From: Heliocidaris erythrogramma | Lineage: Eukaryota; Echinodermata; Echinoidea; Camarodonta; Echinometridae | Assembly (NCBI GenBank): GCA_025617745.1 | Contig: CM046855.1 | Span: 44,569,313-44,633,312 of the forward strand | Direction of reading: 5' to 3' | Length of the DNA stretch: 64,000 nt | Part shown: positions 55,376 to 64,000 of the stretch, one piece after another | Layout of the letters: each line of letters begins with the position of its first letter | Position numbering within the stretch: position 1 is the stretch's first letter | Position numbers and translations under genes: made by a program | The notes under the pieces: model-generated | The model's database searches: none | What the model was told of the DNA's origin: nothing | Seen by the model: only the letters and a program-made list of their open reading frames with translations

Positions 55376-55440
55376 GGAACAGAAAGAAAGAGAAAGAAAG
55401 AAAGAGAAAGAGAGAAAGAGAAAGAGAGAGAGAGAAATAT
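55376..55440. repeat. (GA)n/(GAAA)n microsatellite
   Basis: A 65-bp purine tract immediately before the 215-bp tandem array. Confidence 0.9.
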
Positions 55441-55459
55441 AAAAAGAAGGAGAGAAAAA

Positions 55460-56110
55460 CAGAGCAATTACATTTATTGTCAGTACACATCATTTGTTTC
55501 AATTAATAGAATACATTATGCAACCTAAAGTAAAACAAGTTATCCCCAAATCCTGAAGATATATCCTTGACTGGGAAAATCAAGCACAAAAACAAGCATT
55601 GCTCAAATTGCTTTTCATTCTTTTGGAGGTTGGCATGACCACATGAGGTCTGAAAATGAGAGTGAAAGGAAGAAAAACAGAGCAATTGCACTTTTTTTTC
55701 CAGGAAACATCACTTTGTTTCCGCTGTAAAGAATGCATTATGCATCCTAAAGTGAAACAAATTATCCCAAAATCCTGAATATGTATCCTTGACTGGTTTA
55801 ATCAAGCACAAAAATAAGCGTTGCTTAATTAACTTTTGGAGGTTGGCATGATCACATGAGGTGTAAAAATGAAAGTGAAAGGGAGAAAAATGGGGCAATT
55901 GCACTTCTTTTCAGGACACATCACTTTGTTGCAACTAAAAAGAATACATTACATGTATGCATCTTAAAGTGAAACAAATCATTACAAAATCCTGAAGATG
56001 TATGTATCCTAGACAACAAGCATTGCTCAAGCATTGCTCAAGTATTGCTTTTTCATTCTTTTGGAGGGTGGCATGATCACATGAGGTGTGAAAATGGGCA
56101 GGTACCATGT
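55460..56110. repeat. Three ~215-bp tandem repeats
   Basis: Units start near 55460, 55679 and 55892 at CAGAGCAATTRCA-like sequence. Each contains CCTAAAGTRAAACAA, AATCCTGAAGATRTATCCTT and TTTTGGAGGTTGGCATGA. Divergence increases rightward. The short minus-strand frames in each unit share sequence only because of the repeat. Confidence 0.88.
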
Positions 56111-56123
56111 TTGAATTTCCATA

Positions 56124-56422
56124 CAGTGGAACCTCATTATAAAGAACACTGTTATAACAAACTCTCATTATAACAAGGTAATTTTACTGGTACCACTTCT
56201 TTGTATTCTACAGTTTTTTTTAGCCTTGATATAACAAGGTTTCTACACAGTGGAACCTCAATATAAAGAACACTGTTCTAAAAAACTCTTGTTATAACAA
56301 GGTAATATTACTGGTCCCACTTCTTTGTATTATATTGTGTTTTAGCCCTGATATAATAAGGTTTCGATATAAAGAGGTAATTGCACTGGTCCCAAGGAGT
56401 TTGCTATAAGGAGGTTCCACTG
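56124..56422. mobile_element. TA-flanked MITE with internal partial duplication (pogo/Tigger-like)
   Basis: CAGTGGAACCTCATTATAAA on the left and GGAGGTTCCACTG on the right, each flanked by TA. A second copy of the left half starts near 56246. TATAACAAGGTAAT blocks repeat inside. The tips fit pogo/Tigger-type elements of the Tc1/mariner superfamily. Confidence 0.75.
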
Positions 56423-56498
56423 TACCATGAAGTAATTTCTGTGGTCTCAAGGAGTTTGTTGGAATGAGGTTCCATTCTACTGGTATTTGAGTAAAGAT

Positions 56499-56612
56499 GA
56501 AAGAGGATATACTCAGTAGCTAGCTGGAGATATCATTTCTGTTGTGGTAGTGACTGATAATGTTGTACCATGCTGCATCAAGTTTATAAAACAGATCCAA
56601 ATCTTTGAGAAA
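56499..56612 (-). pseudogene. Decayed duplicate of the 3' end of the cysteine-rich gene's last exon
   Basis: 56499-56612 aligns with about 56616-56745: both hold GATGAAAGAGGATATA, CAGCTAGCTGGAG and a CACCATGCATCARGTTTA-like block. The minus-strand translation keeps traces of the exon (DLDLFYKLDAAW against CLDPFCKPDAW) but lacks the cysteines and is not open. Confidence 0.65.
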
Positions 56613-56664
56613 TGATGAAAGAGGATATAGTTGGCAGCTAGCTGGAGTATCATCTTCAAGTGGG

Positions 56665-56871
56665 TTATGGAAATGGAGGAGCGCTTATGGTGGTGATATT
56701 GTCGCACCATGCATCAGGTTTACAGAACGGATCAAGACAGAAGGTCGGGAAGGAGCAGCAGGTACAGATGGCATCATGGACGAGACACACCTCTGTTGCT
56801 AGGAAACAACATCCCCTGTAGTCCCCACAGCATCCCCAATCCGCTCCGTAGATGAACCACCCATCTGTGTA
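56665..56871 (-). CDS. Cysteine-rich gene, exon C (terminal)
   Basis: 207 nt from TTATTGCAG to TAA, encoding YTDGWFIYGADWGCC through FCKPDAWCDNITTISAPPFP. Cysteine density suggests an extracellular, disulfide-bonded domain. Confidence 0.78.
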   Translation of the reverse strand, partial: YTDGWFIYGADWGCCGDYRGCCFLATEVCLVHDAICTCCSFPTFCLDPFCKPDAWCDNITTISAPPFP

Positions 56872-58840
56872 CTGCAATAAGAATTTAAAGAATGAAAGTA
56901 ATCGTTATTGTAAAGTGCATATGACATAAGTATATAACATCCTTTTGCACTTCCAAAGTGTGTTTGGATGTTATTAGCCTAGCATTAGCTTCAACAGCCA
57001 TTACATATATGGACAAACCATGCATTTCAATAAATAAATCCTGCCAGGTACCCATTTAACACCTGGATGGAGAGACAACTGTACATAAAATCCCTTGTGT
57101 AGGGACATATGCACCTGGCAGAGATAGGCCTTTAGATGGAGAGCGAGTAAATAAACCACTATACCACAATGTTCTAACTGCAATGTGGGATGGGAAGAGG
57201 GGGGGGGGGGGGGGTAGCGACATCAATATGAGATAAGTGCCAAGAAGCACCTTAAATATGGTCTGAATAATTGAGAATCAAAAGTGAACATCACACTGCC
57301 ATTCTATAAATATCTTTTGCCCTCACTTATTGTTTTTATCATATTCATTCCAACAACTTTTCTGTCTATATCTTTATATATTTGCATATTATTTCACTCA
57401 CAATCCATGAGTTGCAACCTGGTTCCTCACAGCTAATGTTGCCACATGCGATAAGTCTTGCGATATCCTCAGCTAACTTAGAGTTGTTTCCGACTTCAAG
57501 ACCTAGAACATCTTCTACAAGCTCTTTTGCTTCTTTCAAGTCAAGACCAGCAGTATCTTTATCCAGCACATGTGCTAAGATGATGTAATAATACAAGAAG
57601 GAACATTTTTATTAAGTTTCTTGATCAAATGAAGTCATGATGACATAATACTTATGAAAGCAATCTAAATATAAAAAAATTCTAACAAGATTCATTGAGC
57701 AAAGGCACAGTCCCACCTGCCCACTAGTAACAATAACTTTGACAACATAATTATCCAACATGTAGATCCCATACATGTACTATTCAACATTATCAGTATT
57801 ATTATTACCGGAATGTGTTAGGCTTCATCTGAGCCTGGGAGTGGAATTCCAATATAAAAGCTAGTTGAATCACTATAAACCTCCGGTCTCTACGCCTGGT
57901 ATAACTGATTGGGGGTGTGTAGGTGTATAACTACACAAAGGCTTTCTCGGACTCTTTCAAAAAGGGCGTCATATTCATTTATCCACAGTACATGTAGCAA
58001 GAAAAGGGGTTCACTGAGGTGAAAATTGAAAGCTAGAAGATTACAAGTAGTGGATACAAATTAATTAAGTACAATGTTGTATAATGCTTAATGCAAAACT
58101 CTCTGTAAACATGTATGTCAGTAAACTGGCTATCAACAAACCAATCGCCTCAGAAAGGTAAAAAGCAAAATCAAAGATCTACAAAATGATTTTTATACGT
58201 CTAGCAACAAATTGCGACAAGGGAACAATATCACAATTTGGCCAATATTGACTAGTTTGATACTTAGATTTTTAAATAACAGTGTTGAAAAGCGCAAAAT
58301 GATAAATCTTCTATTGATCTATTCTATATTCTGATGTTTTTGTATATACATGTACCTATATCATAACATAATCACTACAATACATGTATATAAAATATGA
58401 TGATTATCCATACAAACTCTATTGGGGTAAACACAACAGCTTTTATAGTGTAATTTACCTAAATATCTCTGGAAATTCTTTACACATTCCAAATCCTTGC
58501 AATCAAAGATATGTGACGAAAGGACCTTCTTTGCATGATGGCTATATTCTTGCTGACACGCAAACAGCCCCTGGAAGTCATAAGCCTGGTGAGCCGGACA
58601 TGCGCCCTCTGGGGAAACTCCCTTCGCGAGACGCAGGGCTGTCCTCGCAATGGAGTCGTGGTAGATAAACGCTGCCCGACCCTGGTTGAATTTGTGCTGC
58701 ACATCAGAGATTGGAACAAGATACCCAATCATGGCATTGTAAAGGTTGACGAGGTCAGAAAGGCTTAGTACTGTTGATGTTGTCAACTTCTGTGAAGCCT
58801 TTAACATGTCCTTGGCAGCAACAACTATCCTCTCTTCCAT
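56665..58840 (-). CDS. Three-exon gene with C-terminal cysteine-rich, PLA2-like HD motif; function unknown
   Basis: Exons are 58842-58459 (ATG at 58840), 57574-57402 and 56871-56665. Junctions are GT-AG and phases agree (1, then 0), giving 253 residues from the first in-exon ATG. An upstream exon is possible, because the exon starts at an acceptor (TTTTAG) with a spare phase. Residues about 1-128 are mostly helical with several Cys. Exon 2 adds an acidic helical stretch and CGNISCEEPGC. Exon 3 (68 residues, 13 Cys) reads GADWGCCGDYRGCC and CLVHDAICTCC. The Cys-x-x-His-Asp arrangement and Gly-Cys loop recall the calcium loop and active site of secreted phospholipase A2, but the Cys spacing differs. 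No signal peptide is seen on this start. Confidence 0.7.
57040..57186 (-). mobile_element. tRNA-derived SINE in intron between exons B and C
   Basis: On the minus strand ATTGTGGTATAGTGGTTTA is a tRNA A-box-like head, and the body ends in GTTAAATGGGTACCTGGCAG, shared with 53325-53500. A G run (57197-57213) sits at its head side. Confidence 0.5.
57402..57574 (-). CDS. Cysteine-rich gene, exon B
   Basis: 173 nt between CATCTTAG and GTGAGT. Encodes AHVLDKDTAGLDLKEAKELV, then LEVGNNSKLAEDIARLIACG and the CEEPGCNSWI end. Confidence 0.75.
57575..58458. other. Intron between exons A and B
   Basis: No nested gene seen. AT-rich, with one TACATGTA-type motif cluster. Confidence 0.5.
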
Positions 58841-58842
58841 AT
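58459..58842 (-). CDS. Cysteine-rich gene, exon A (first seen)
   Basis: Reads MEERIVVAAKDMLKASQKL, LSLSDLVNLYNAMIGYLVP and ends CVKNFQRYL plus one base before GTAAAT. The family is not recognised. Confidence 0.7.
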
Positions 58843-58877
58843 CTAAAACAAACAAAATCAAAACAAACTGTTGATAG

Positions 58878-59794
58878 AAGAAGGTGTTTGAAATTTACAT
58901 AGCTTTTACAATTGGGGGCTCTCCCCCTGGGGGCCACATGTACCATTTTAGCAACTTTGGGTCCCCTACCCCTAAGGATGATTCCTACCAAGTTTGGTTG
59001 AATTCCGATCATGTGTTTTGGAGAAGATCAGAATGTACATTTTGCCTGGCAGCGCCCCCCCCCCCCCCCTCCAGTATGTTACCCCCACAGGGCCCCTATA
59101 GGGCCACTCAGAGAAATTTCATGAACAACATTCATTCTTCATCTATAGAGGTATCTCCATACACAATACCAAGTCTGAGCTACATGTATGCCTGGTTCTG
59201 GAGAAGAAGATGTTTGAAATTTACATAGCTTTTACAATTGGGGGCCTTCCCCCTGGGCCCCCTGGGGCCACATGTACCATTTTAGCAACTTTGGGTCCCC
59301 TACCCCTAAGGATGATTCCTACCAAGTTTGGTTGAATTCCGATCATGTGTTTTGGAGAAGAAGATCAGAATGTACATTTTGCCTGGCAGCGCCACCCCCC
59401 CCCCCCCCCCCCCCCCTCCAGTATGTTACCCCCACAGGGCCCCTATAGGGCCACTCAGAGAAATTTCATGAACAACATTCATTCTTCATCTATAGAGGTA
59501 TCTCCATACAAAATACCAAGTCTGAGCTATGCCTGGTTCTGGAGCAGAAGATGTTTGAAATTTACATAGCTTTTACAATTGGGGGCCCTCCCCCTGGGCC
59601 CCCCTGGGGGCCACATGTACCATTTTAGCAACTTTGGGTCCCCTACCCCTAAGGATGATTCCTACCAAGTTTGGTTGAATTCCGATCATGGGTTTTGGAG
59701 AAGAAGATGAAAATGTAAAAAGTTAACGGACGACGGACGACGGACAAATTTCCATCGCAATAGCTCACTCGAGCCATAGGCTCAGGTGAGCTAA
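58878..59794 (+). mobile_element. Second pearl-like element: tandem repeats, GGACGAC microsatellite and hairpin
   Basis: Three repeats begin at TGTTTGAAATTTACATAGC (58885, 59211, 59552; periods 326 and 341, third partial). Then come ACGGACGACGGACGACGGAC (about 59726-59746) and a terminal hairpin AGCTCACTCGAGCC/GGCTCAGGTGAGCT (59762-59792). The layout equals that of 33537-36316 with unrelated sequence. C runs at 59056-59068 and 59396-59416 lie inside units. Confidence 0.72.
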
Positions 59795-62700
59795 AAAAGA
59801 ACATTTCAAATAGTAGTTCTGGAAATTTTTTCTTTCTATTTTTGTTCCCAAAATGTTCAAAATCTTATAATCACAAGTTTATCAAAGCTTTGAAGAGCTA
59901 AATAACTCTCTGCTTTATTTTTTTAACCCTTTCAGGACAGGAATTATATAAGTTATATATTGATCACATTTTGTTCTTCAAATTGGCAACAATAGTATAT
60001 TTCTTTAGTGCTACATGGTTTTAAGGTGTAATGTGTTTGAAAACATACATGGTTCAGAATTTTGTCGAAAAGTTGAAACTCTCAAAGTGTTGCCAATTTA
60101 AGGATTCTAAAGCTTATTCTTGATTTTAAACTTCCTGGCATCAATAAATATGGTCATGCAACATTACAAAAATTGACATGTGTGTGCAGAAATTTTTGCT
60201 CTTTCTACTCATGCATACTTTGTAGAGCTCTGAATCAAGTTATATTGAGTCAAACCACAAAATGTGGTCAATTATATTGAAAGGGTTAAAAGGCCTAACT
60301 ATTGTACATATCCGGGCAGATTTTGCAGTGATTCTAAACTGGGATAAAAATAGCTCTTCCCAAAACATTGTTTAAATAATAAAGTTGAATAAAATTTGTA
60401 TTCCTATATACAAGGATGAAAAGGGCTGAGGGCACATGACTTACACACACATACTCGGCACATTAAATTTATCATAAATTTTCAATGATACAAAATAAGC
60501 CTGAGTCATATCGAATATTTCATAATCTGGGATTCGACGGCTTTGATCCGGTCGAATACCGGTGCATCGATAAATGATGGGCGGTGAAAACAGAGTTGCA
60601 CACAGTTGCACGCAGTGCATGCACCATGCACCGGTGACCGGTCCGCTGGCATCGCGGGCATATGTATGGGGCTCTCGCTGCTCGACATTAACGATAGCCC
60701 GCTAGCCAATGGCTAGTAAAAATCACGGCGGACTAGCCAAAATCTTAAGTTTCTAGTCCGTATGGCTAGCCAAAATATCACTCTAGTGTCGCACGAAGCG
60801 ATGCTCATTGTTGACACATCCGACAATGATTCAAATTCAAAGAATTAATAATCTTACTTTGTCTTTGGAGAGCTGAATGGAACACGTTTGTTCGATGCAA
60901 AAAAAAAAAAAAATACGAAATAAACTTTTCGTCGCTCATGACTTCATTCAGCTTCAGATCATTTCCAAGAAGTAATTGCCAATTTGATGAGAGTGTGATA
61001 TAGTTATTGCGAAGTTGGAACACTCGTACTCATGCCACAGAACTCCTAAAGACGTAGAAGGCTCATACCCATTCACAACGCACAGATCGCGGTATCGCCG
61101 TAATACCCGGTGTAGGATTCGCTCGAGTGCACACGCTGCCATATTGCTTAGTCCTCGATCTTTTCAACTAACCCACCAGACCGTGTGCTTCTCAATGCCT
61201 ATTTATATTATATCGGATCTTCTTTATCGAAATAAAGGGCCTTGTGCCTTCATCACTTGAAATTTTGAAGTTGGCTTTTCCACTGAAGTTCAGCTGCTCT
61301 TTCATACATAAGTAACGTCAACTAATATCATGTACATTTTAGGGGGGGGGGGTCTCTTTCGGACACAAAGGTTAAAATTGTATTCTCTCAAATTCAAGAT
61401 AATATGCCTATCAAACAGTTGTTTTTTCTATCACTATTATCATTTTAGTTCCCTTTCAAGAAAGCAGCCCGAGTTCGTTTGTTCACCTTCATCCTTCTTG
61501 ACACCCCCTCGGAAAAAGCAACAAAAATATACTTGCTTTTTTGGTACCATGTACATGACTTGTAAAACGATATACTTTTTGTACAGTTTCATCTGATATA
61601 AAAAGGCCAACAACTTTTTTTTGCACTGTTTTATTTCTGCATTTTTCATAAGTACAAAGTAAAGTATATTCAGAATCATAATAGCATAATATACATAAGC
61701 TATACGTAATAAACATAATATAATCACTTTTGACAAACAGATAAAAATCTACTACCGACATCGTAAGCATAATTGAGATGATGACGGCCTCGGGATAAGA
61801 AATGAAAAAAGAAAATAAAAGAAAGAGAAGAGAAAGAAGGATGAATATGAATTGAAGGGTAATGTGCAGGTGGCCGTGCAATATGTGAAATGAGTGACTG
61901 TATACAAAGCCTCATGCTTAATTTGAACTTTAATTTGATGCCTCAATTAAATGATTAATTTTTCTCTAACAATATTAAATAGTAACTTTAATTACTGTAT
62001 TGATTAAGAAGGTGTTTTTTGTAATGGCTTTAAAAGAAAAAAGTGAAGTCCGTAACTTAAGCGTATCAGGTAAGGAGTTCCATATGTCGGGGCCGTGATG
62101 CCTAATTGATTTTTTTGAATTATCGGATGTGTTTAACATACTCTTCTTTTTATCTTTGATGATAATCCTTATATAAGTCAGGACTTTATCGATGAACTTT
62201 TTTAAATTGTGGATTAATCAGATTGGCAGGGGAACGGGGAGGGGAGGGGGGTAAGTCTGTAGCCCTCTTCCCACTTTCTGAGTAGACGCATTGCTTAGCC
62301 GCCGTTTGAATCAATTTTTATTCAACTGGGTTTTTTTAAACTTTGAAGAAACGTTTGTATTTTTACAAGCCAGGCTCAAGATTCTCCTTTCATTTCTTTT
62401 TTTTTAATTATTCATGCCCCTTCACTATATGAGTGTCAAGATAAAATCCAGCAGATTTTGAGTGTGTCTATAAATCGATATTAAGAAACAGATAAATACG
62501 ATGATGTGCGTATTGTTTACAGTCAGAATTCACTGCTCCCGGATCATCTCAATTAAAAATTGGTCCTTACCATCCTTGGAATATCATTTGACAATGTTTG
62601 TAATTTCTATAATTTAGTAACCTACATGGGAAAAAAATCATTAATATCCATGACTATGCTGTTTGTTTTACATGTATAATAATCAAAGATAGATGTATCT

Positions 62701-62965
62701 GCAACTGTGCAAATAACTTTGGCATAAAACTGGACATTGGCACATGCAGCAAAGGCATCAAAAGCATAATCATCATAGCATTGGCGGAGAATGAAAACCT
62801 TTTTTTTTTTGGCTTGTCAGAGAATTATGGAGGGAAACTGGACCCCTATACCCCCCCCCCCCCCCCCAACTGGGCGAATTTTGGAGGTCTGGCGATTTAA
62901 AAAAAAAAAAAATTTTGTCGAATTAGAATTGTAATGACTTTATTTTTGTCAAATTAGAATTTTAA
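59795..62965. other. No established gene
   Basis: Includes a GC-richer segment (60530-60790) with repeated GGCTAGCCA/TGGCTAG motifs and a 62-codon minus-strand frame at 60954-61142 beginning MAACALERILHRVLRRYRDL, with balanced composition but no family match. Its only obvious donor (GTATGAG) has the wrong phase to join exon A at 58842. G run at 61341-61350 and C run at 62851-62867. Confidence 0.4.
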
Positions 62966-63130
62966 TGATTAATGATTAAGTTGTAGTCCTCTCCGAAAGC
63001 TACCTTGTTTCCAATTTGGCAGTCGTGACTTGTGACACTTCGTTGGACTTGATGTATTTTTAATGTTCTTATTTAGAGTGACAACCTTCAACAAAACACA
63101 GATGTCTGGATCATAACAGTGATCTGTAAA
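62966..63130 (-). CDS. Candidate terminal exon, weakly supported
   Basis: After a good acceptor (TTTGTCTTTACAG) the minus strand is open for about 50 codons: DHCYDPDICVLLK, then TKCHKSRLPNWKQGS, to a TAA near 62966. In phase 1 it would join 63669-63741. No family recognised; chance is possible. Confidence 0.25.
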
Positions 63131-63668
63131 GACAAAGAATTTTCTTGAGGGCTATATATTGCAACGTACTGAAATGAGCACACCTCATATCGAACTCTTA
63201 CAAGCATGAAGTCTTGCATCAGGATATGAATACAATAACATAAATTTCCACTTTCATTTGCCAGAACCATGAGAATCATTTCAGTGATCAAAGTTGTTTG
63301 AAATGGTAAGTAAATGTAGTGCAGTAAAATTATCAAAATGAGCAACAAGAGTGGATGATGACTGCATTTCTATAATAACAAATAAGCATGAAAATGCCCA
63401 AAGCAACATTTGATAACACTGGCAATAATATATTTCATGTATTTTGTCTTGGTTCATTTGGTTACTAGCATTAACAAAATCTAGCAATTTCAGTAAGATT
63501 TCATATAACCCTAGTGTTGATCAAACAATTTGTACTGAATGCCTCACAAAAAAAAACAAAAAAAAACACACAGACGATATAGAAAAAATTCAGAAACGTG
63601 CAATTAAAATATACTAGGTTTCAATTACATTACATACAAAAAAGCACTGGAAGTGTGCAATTTGTTAC

Positions 63669-63741
63669 CTTTGAAGGAAAGAAGGATAAAGTTTGTGTAG
63701 ATTTTGCTTTGAATTTGAGAAGCACCCCATGTACTCGTCAT
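63669..63741 (-). CDS. Candidate first coding exon, weakly supported
   Basis: GCAACCATGA is a strong start context. It opens 24 codons (MTSTWGASQIQSKIYTNFIL, LSFK) and ends at donor GTAACA in phase 1. It could join 63130 or, less likely because of the 4.8-kb gap, exon A at 58842, which needs the same phase. Confidence 0.25.
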
Positions 63742-64000
63742 GGTTGCCTGATCAAAGGAATGTTAATTTAAATTTAAGATATATAAAAAAACAAACTCTC
63801 AATTACTTTGTAAAACTGACCGGTTAAAAAAAAGTGCAATTCCATGTTTTATCAACATATTGAATTATTATCATGCTAATAATTTTTAAACAATCATTAG
63901 AACTGAGTTTATATTTAGCAGTGACTTTATTAACAAAACATCAGGCAACCATGATGATATTTTGTATTCGAATGGAATTTCACTACATTGATTCTTATAT

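Noticed and set aside
58384..58768. Plus-strand frames of 94 and 77 residues over exon A
   Set aside because: They are antisense to a spliced exon with consistent phases and show no features of their own.
60954..61142. 62-codon frame as first exon of the cysteine-rich gene
   Set aside because: Its visible donor (GTATGAG) leaves two bases, whereas exon A needs one, so joining them would shift the frame. It stays an unassigned frame.

Overview
This is a window of an AT-rich animal genome, most likely a marine invertebrate deuterostome and probably an echinoderm such as a sea urchin. That reading rests on spliced genes with GT-AG introns, a ZFYVE21 orthologue, an Ig-domain membrane protein, a DIRS retrotransposon, Penelope-like and non-LTR fragments, tRNA- and 7SL-headed SINEs, pearl-like repeats of the kind known from marine invertebrates, and frequent ACATGTAC motifs. 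The species is inferred. Nothing bacterial (operons, ribosome binding sites, CRISPR) is present.

Host genes are few and all lie on the minus strand. (1) 13090-14073 is a one-exon type I membrane protein with two Ig-like domains. (2) 40487-49866 is ZFYVE21, read here as six exons whose phases all agree, giving 226 residues with an intact FYVE zinc finger. (3) 56665-58840 is a three-exon gene of unknown function ending in a cysteine-rich domain with a phospholipase-A2-like Cys-x-x-His-Asp motif. Two weak candidate exons lie at 62.9-63.7 kb. Two tandem, slightly damaged tRNA-Arg(TCT) genes lie in the first kilobase. I see no functional link between the three genes.

The rest is mostly repeats. 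0-13 kb holds the tRNA tandem repeat, several MITEs, a nested 0.6-kb palindrome, a 2.0-kb palindrome with equal 866-bp arms set between two copies of a local duplication, and a SINE with a 7SL-like head. 16-23 kb holds TTAA-flanked long-TIR elements and a nest in which a Penelope-like element is broken by a LINE fragment and a TIR element. 23787-29790 is a structurally complete but frameshifted DIRS element with inverted termini, an internal complementary region and a tandemly duplicated gag region.

Just beyond the DIRS element, two identical 186-bp direct repeats flank a 466-bp piece of the Penelope-like repeat, which is an odd arrangement. 33.5-36.3 kb is a pearl-like element with seven 171-bp repeats in a three-unit higher-order pattern, interrupted by a hAT element with a perfect 8-bp target duplication and a remnant first exon of its transposase. 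50.3-52.8 kb holds three 5'-truncated LINEs, each sitting in CA-rich sequence. A second pearl-like element (58.9-59.8 kb) lies 36 bp upstream of an exon of the cysteine-rich gene. Every product name rests on motif recognition; no database search was run.
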